This document shows, in pieces, positions 58,801 to 64,000 of a stretch of 64,000 nucleotides of DNA (its first letter is position 1; each line of letters starts with the position of its first letter). This stretch comes from Ophiodon elongatus. Taxonomy: Eukaryota; Chordata; Actinopteri; Perciformes; Hexagrammidae. The translations under genes and the position numbers were made by a program. The notes under the pieces were generated by a model that saw nothing but the letters and a program-made list of their open reading frames with translations, was not told the DNA's origin and made no database searches. The DNA lies in NCBI GenBank assembly GCA_016806645.1, contig JACSYO010002116.1, positions 1,600,501-1,664,500 on the forward strand. Direction: 5' to 3'.

Positions 58801-61800
58801 CTAACAGCAATATTTTAAGAAATTAATATTAAGACACCTACTTGAAGTCATGCTGACCTTAAGAGACACAGTTGATGTGTCAATCATAATTAAAACTAAA
58901 CACACATCGGAAGGCTAGGAATAAAGGTTGTAAAAAAAACATAACCCTGGTATAAAACCATAAGAACATATAAAAGATAAGTTAATGAAGAACTGTGCGA
59001 CTCAGATGACGTATGTTGAGTCAGTTATCGCTGTGTCATTGAAAAGATAAATGCAGAACTGACTGGACCTTGGGACATTTATGGAGCTATATGTTCTATT
59101 TTGTATGCCACAGCAACAATATCGGAGTGATGGCCAAGCCAGTTTAAGATCTGCAAATGTTCACACCCATAATGGGTGAACAGTGTAGGGCGTGTAACCT
59201 TTTTATGGCTTATTGATATAGAAAGGAGTCTCACTCACATCTCACTCATAAATGTAGTGCAAACACTACCTTTCTTTAATGTAAACCTGTGACACAAAGT
59301 TTTGATGGGAGTTCTTAACTTTCTGAACTAAATGTTTGACCTTTGGGTTGCAAACTCCAGACAACTACAACAGATACTGTTTCAACAAATTCTGAGAAAC
59401 ACTCACTATCTGCTAGACAGCTGGTTTGGGAGGCTTGGGTGGATGTTACTTACGGCTACGGAATGAGAGGAGCTTCCGTGAACGTGCAGGGCGGGGGTGT
59501 TGTAGTGGGAGATGGCCGCTCTGGACAGTGTAGCTGGAGGAGTGAAGCCAACTGTGTGGCTGCCATATGAGAGCCCTGAGACGAAGACAGGCATGAAGAG
59601 AAAGTGGCACATACGGTTATTTTCTTTTGTTCCAAGTCTTTGTATTGAACTAGAAATTCAACTCTGGTTGTTGAGACTGGATCACTGCCATTTCTCTAAT
59701 TTACGCCAGGTATGAGGAACAATAGGTGAATTCAACGTGTACCTGACTGGCAGAACAGAAAAACAGCAGTGCTCTAGCACCGGCACTCTGTTTTATCTTT
59801 GTGCAAACATTTACGTTGTAAATGGATATCCCGCTGAATTACTCTTTTGCCAACTTTAAACAACTCATTAACAGCAGTGATACACCGGGAGTACAATTGC
59901 TTCTCCTGAACCCCTTTTATAAATGTGAAAAAAGCTTTGTTTTGGTTATTTGGTTTTGTGTTCAATAAGTCAGCAGCTGACTAGTTGAATACAAAATTGT
60001 TATACACAACCACCTTCTTCTGTGAATCTTAAATTAGAATAATTAATTTGGTAGTAAAGCATTTGTTATGCAAGCATGGTGACTTTTTATGATCCTACTG
60101 ATTTCCACAGAAACAAAGGCTGTGGCAAACATTTCTATTTTATGGCCATCTCTAGTGAGGATGCATTTATGGGTTACACTGTCCCTTAAAAAAAGACTAA
60201 CTCATCAATGATTGTTTGTTCCAGATTTGACACTTTATATGATGGATTTCATTGTTAATCTTTGTTACAAAGATAAAGCTTGTTTTCAGGACAAGTTGTA
60301 TTAATATAATATTGTTGTATACAACTTGTTGACTGCTGGATTTTTCTGCCATCTTGGATGTACTTACCAGGAGATATGGGTCGGCTGGAGCTGGGGGACG
60401 GGGTGTAGGGGATGGGGCTCGACACAGTCCTTGCTCGCAAGCCCTGTGCCGACATCTCGTTGAAGTACCTGAGGATGACATGACCAGTCAATGAACATAC
60501 AGTAGATTTCGATGTGCAACACCACTGAGGAGTTATGGATGATAACCCCTTCGCATGCAAAGTGAAAAGCTCCTTTACAGCTACTTTAAATTGGTGTAAA
60601 AAAAAAGTGCTCAATTCAGCCCAACTGGTATGTGAGACAAACATGTTTAAAGTCTCTAAAGAAGAGATATTTTAGCAGAGCGGGATGAAAGAAGAAACTA
60701 CTGTGTGCAGGAATGCGTTAAGATAGCTTTGGTTCTTTTCTGAAATTCAAGCTTCGTTTATTCAAGGACCATACTGGTGCTTTGTACGTTTTACGCCCTG
60801 CCCTCTTGGCACTGCTGGAGAAAGTTGCAATAGCCAATAAAAAAAAAGATAACGATGAGATGATTTGCAAGATCAGCTCTTACGAACTGAGATGGAGCAG
60901 TGCTAGTGTTTTTGCGACAGTATGTGAAGCCCTAGAGCCATCACAACAAACTCATGTTCAATTTCACAACGGACTGGGGAACCATCTGGGTATCACTCGG
61001 GTGCCTGAGCTTTTAGGGTAATGGCTGCCAGTAGGAAAAGGGATCGCACATAAGAGTCCAAATATTCTGTTCACAGATAGAAAGAAGGCAGTCTTTGGCT
61101 TAAATGGTCCTGATAGTTTGGCTCTTTTTCAATTACATTAGGCAAACAGATCTGGCTAAATGAAACTAGGCTCTCGCTAATTATTTTGATGTCTCCCTGT
61201 GTCAATATTGGCGTCTTAAGCAATCTTGGCAGCTGTGGCCTGATTCAAAACTGTGCGGCAGTACTTAGCAAGTGGCCTATGGAGCCAAATGCCTCTCCAG
61301 TACGCAATCCACGGCATGTACAAAAATTCAGTCTCTCTCAACAACCTCACTTGATTTGCTGACACGTGTGATTTTTGTACCCCTGCATTAAGTTATTGTG
61401 ACCTTTTTAATAATCTGGATCCTCTACCTCTCATCGTCCATCTCCAGACTGGATTCACTCTCTGACAGTTGTCGGCACAGGGCCTCCCTGCGCTCCATTT
61501 CTCTCTGAAGCTTTCTCTGCAGCCGGATGTTCTCCTCCCTCATGTGTCGCTCCTCCTCTATGTACTGGGCACGCTTCTCTGTGTCTGTGAGGGGACAGAC
61601 AGAACAAATTACATCAGTTGAGATATTATCAGGATCACACCCGTGCCACTAAATATCAACATGAAGGACAACAGCATTCATGCGTATCATGTCAAAATTG
61701 TTGCACAATAACCCAAATAAAAAGAACGTTGTCTAAAATCTGTGCAGATATAATTAAATCCCCTTCAAAGACCTTGAGGAGCAACCCAGTTTTATAAATT

Positions 61801-63414
61801 GTCTTTTTTTTTTTTTTACAAAATAAAGTGAGTGGGTCACTGAGGCGAGCAACGTCATGATATTTTCCAGTAGCAATACTGGCAGTTGACTCAGCTTCTC
61901 AGAACGGATATCAAAAGCTTGGACTGACAGCGCCCTCTAGTGGCAAAATCAAAGCATAGACAGAATAATGCTGAGAGACACTCCCAGGCATGTGATCAGA
62001 CTTATTTGTTAATTAGTAATTTCTCTAAGATATAATTGAGCTGAACCATCACTTCTGATTGTCTGTACAAACAAGTATTATTAACTTCGACACAATAGCT
62101 TTTGCGAGATGCTTCTGCTATGTTGTCCACGCCCTATGAGCTTTAGTAGAACCCAAAAACATTTAAATGTGCAAAACAGTTGATAATGCGGTGACCATTA
62201 TCCGTTAGTCCATGTCGATGTGTCCTTGGGCAAGATACTTAACCCTAAATTGCTCCTGTATGCAGTGTATTAATGTTAGTTAGACTCCTGATGGGCAGGT
62301 GGAACCTTGCATGGTAGCCCCGGTCATCAGTGTATGAATGGGTATGAAAGGGGGAATGATGACAAGTAGTGTTAAAGCGATTTGAGTAGTCGAAAGACTA
62401 GAAAAGTGCTATACAAGTACAGACCATTTACCATAAATTAAATCAAAGTGAAAGTAGGAGTTTACTACAGCAGGTGTAACTGATAAGTTAGATACATTAT
62501 TTTTTTTTAAAGATACTGTCAGGAGATAGTATGGCATTATTAGGTGTGTGTGTACAAGTACACAGTGCTACAGGCTTTCAGAGACCAAATTAAAATACAA
62601 CCCTGCACTACATTTTTATGAAAATAAGTGCCATCCTAAAAACAAACCAGGTGCATATTTCTCTGTAAATATTGTCCATGCCTGCCGGTTATCTACAAAT
62701 AACAAAATGTGTACGATCTCATTTCATTGCAGTGTCACAAGCAACACTATAAGACAAGAAAATGTGTTACTTTTAAAATCACTGGATAATTTTCTGACAA
62801 GTTTAGCTGGTCAATAGAGTTTTACTGATGCTCCCTAAAATCATAAAGCAAGTCATACTGTCACCAGAAGACTGGAGATGCAAGAGTTTTTGTATTTTTC
62901 TTTTACGTGTAGTCTTATCACCTAACAGATGGTTATCATCACCTCACAGAACATCAAAGCTTTAATCTGAATACCATCTATATTTTTAGATTGATTTCAT
63001 AATTCCAGACACCCCCCCTCCCCATTTCAAAAAGGTATGTAAATCTACTTTAAGAGTCTTGAATCATCTATAAGATCAATCATGGTGTACATTTGCTGGT
63101 CTTTATGGTCCAAGTATCTTATCAGCAAGATAAAATGCAGCTGTGACTGCTTTGAAAACTCCTTACTGGTGCATTTGTTTTCTAAACATAGTATTGTATG
63201 TTTGAGTCTATTCCCAAATAACGTTTTATTAATTGGATACATTACCGGAAAAAAACTAAAACATGCCATAAAGTACAAGTATGTGAGAGGTCACGACACA
63301 TTATGAATATGGTTGTTTTATGCCTGTAAAAAGGTAGCTCATAAAAAGGCTTCAAATATTTACATGCAATTGAAAGCACTACGGACACTTCTTAAATGGT
63401 ACCTGCTTTCCACA

Positions 63415-63466
<52 letters not shown>

Positions 63467-64000
63467 CACACGATTTCTAGATCACCACTTTCTACAGACG
63501 GACTGGGGGTCTAGCTTGCTATGTTAGTAACAGTCCGTCCTCATGTTGTATACTTAATAGATGGGCTTTTAAAGAAAGAACGGGGGGAAATGGTAGATCA
63601 TGACTAACATTGACATTCATAGATGCTTGTTGTTGATCACTGTGCATTTCCACTTCTTCATAAACCCTAAGTACCACCAGGTGTAAGGTGACCAGTGAAT
63701 AACAAGTAGGTAACAGATGTAAAGTAGGTAACAGATGTAAAGTAGGTAACAGATGTAAAGCAAGTCAGACAACACCCGAAAGTATCCTGCTCTTCTGGTC
63801 TGTGGAAAACAACCCATGTCTTGGTGTATGGTGAATTTATATTTCAGTCCCATACTGTAGCTTATCAGAGGATCCGTTTTACTAATCACATCCTTAATCA
63901 ACACTTGATGGCATCTGTCTCTACAGAGCCCACACTCCCTTCGATCATGTGACAAGTTGAGAGGCCACTTACGTTGCAGCTCAGTGGTGCGCAAGCTTTT
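55858..64000 (-). CDS. ccdc6: Coiled-coil domain-containing protein 6, C-terminal part (gene continues past the window)
   Basis: Coding exons, 5' to 3': 63973-64000 (cut by the window edge), 61428-61578, 60368-60468, 59454-59575 and 55858-56052 (TAA stop). All phases agree. The exons encode the end of the long coiled coil (EEERHMREENIRLQRKLQ, ERREALCRQLSESESSLEM). Next come YFNEMSAQGLRARTVSSPIP, SPSSSRPISPG, VGFTPPATLSRA and a proline-rich tail with SPDKFKRPTPPPSPNT. CCDC6 is a cytoplasmic/nuclear protein of the DNA-damage response, an ATM substrate, and the partner of RET in the RET/PTC1 fusion. The 64-codon last exon is the same length as I count for the human tail, but its end is rich in Gln, Pro and Met and differs in sequence. 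The first exons, with the start codon, lie beyond 64000. Confidence 0.95.
57544..58506. mobile_element. Non-autonomous hAT-like element with 8-bp target duplication
   Basis: The 963-bp element has terminal inverted repeats CAGGGGTGTCAAACTCA / TGAGTTTGACACCCGTG. It is flanked by 8-bp direct repeats GCCTACAG (57536-57543) and GCCTACGG (58507-58514) with one mismatch, as expected for hAT insertion. It carries no transposase; the frames near 58171-58410 on both strands are chance. It sits in the last ccdc6 intron. Confidence 0.8.
62190..62434. repeat. Interspersed teleost repeat
   Basis: Phrases such as CTTGGGCAAGATACTTAACC, CATCAGTGTATGAATGGGTA and the ending GAAAAGTGCTATACAAGTAC followed by CCATTTACCA match a repeat I recall as very common in teleosts. 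The class is not certain and nothing is coding. It lies in a ccdc6 intron. Confidence 0.55.
63412..63468. repeat. (CACG)n microsatellite
   Basis: About 14 tetranucleotide units in the ccdc6 intron, CpG-dense and alternating purine-pyrimidine. Confidence 0.9.
63707..63760. repeat. 18-bp tandem repeat, 3 perfect copies
   Basis: The unit TAGGTAACAGATGTAAAG is repeated three times without change in the ccdc6 intron, about 210 bases from the exon at the window edge. Each copy contains AGGTAA, which resembles a 5' splice site on the + strand, opposite to the gene. Confidence 0.9.

Noticed and set aside
63412..63760. Clustered direct repeats resembling a small CRISPR-like array
   Set aside because: The units are contiguous with no spacers, in a fish intron. 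They are ordinary tandem repeats.

Overview
This window is vertebrate nuclear DNA, almost certainly from a ray-finned (teleost) fish. Genes are split by GT-AG introns, microsatellites are dense, and the interspersed repeats are of teleost type: a hAT-like element, a Ty3/gypsy fragment in the Gmr1 arrangement, and a LINE reverse-transcriptase scrap. No bacterial or phage-like gene is present. Species cannot be named from the sequence alone.

Four protein-coding genes can be reconstructed exon by exon, with reading phase agreeing at every junction. In order they are phyhipl (+, CDS 7437-20714, 5 exons, 379 aa), fam13c (-, CDS 22418-39765, 21 exons, 995 aa), slc16a9 (-, CDS 41656-46576, 5 exons, 500 aa) and the 3' five coding exons of ccdc6 (-, 55858 to beyond the right edge). 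This is the order I recall for human 10q21 (PHYHIPL-FAM13C-SLC16A9-CCDC6), so the block appears conserved. The genes do not form an operon and have unrelated roles: a neuronal PHYH-interacting-protein relative, a FAM13-family RhoGAP-like protein, a monocarboxylate-transporter-family carrier, and a coiled-coil tumour-suppressor protein.

Layout. 1-4240: a possible but unrecognised two-exon gene start, a 16-bp minisatellite and a degenerate transposon. 4241-7436: upstream DNA and the GC-rich phyhipl promoter. 7437-21700: phyhipl. 21640-21690: polyadenylation signals of phyhipl and fam13c facing each other. 22418-40040: fam13c with microsatellite-rich introns. 40270-47600: slc16a9. 47600-55850: intergenic DNA with a LINE scrap, a large AT array and the Ty3/gypsy remnant. 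55858-64000: ccdc6, with a hAT-like element in its last intron.

The points most worth a second look are as follows. fam13c here encodes a full N-terminal RhoGAP module, which I recall as absent from human FAM13C, with one active-site position changed. Its start carries a myristoylation-type motif behind two short upstream ORFs. A CA repeat directly abuts a fam13c 5' splice site. The ATM-type TQ site of CCDC6 reads TH here. An unassigned two-exon reading frame lies at the left edge. I see no convincing new multi-gene system.
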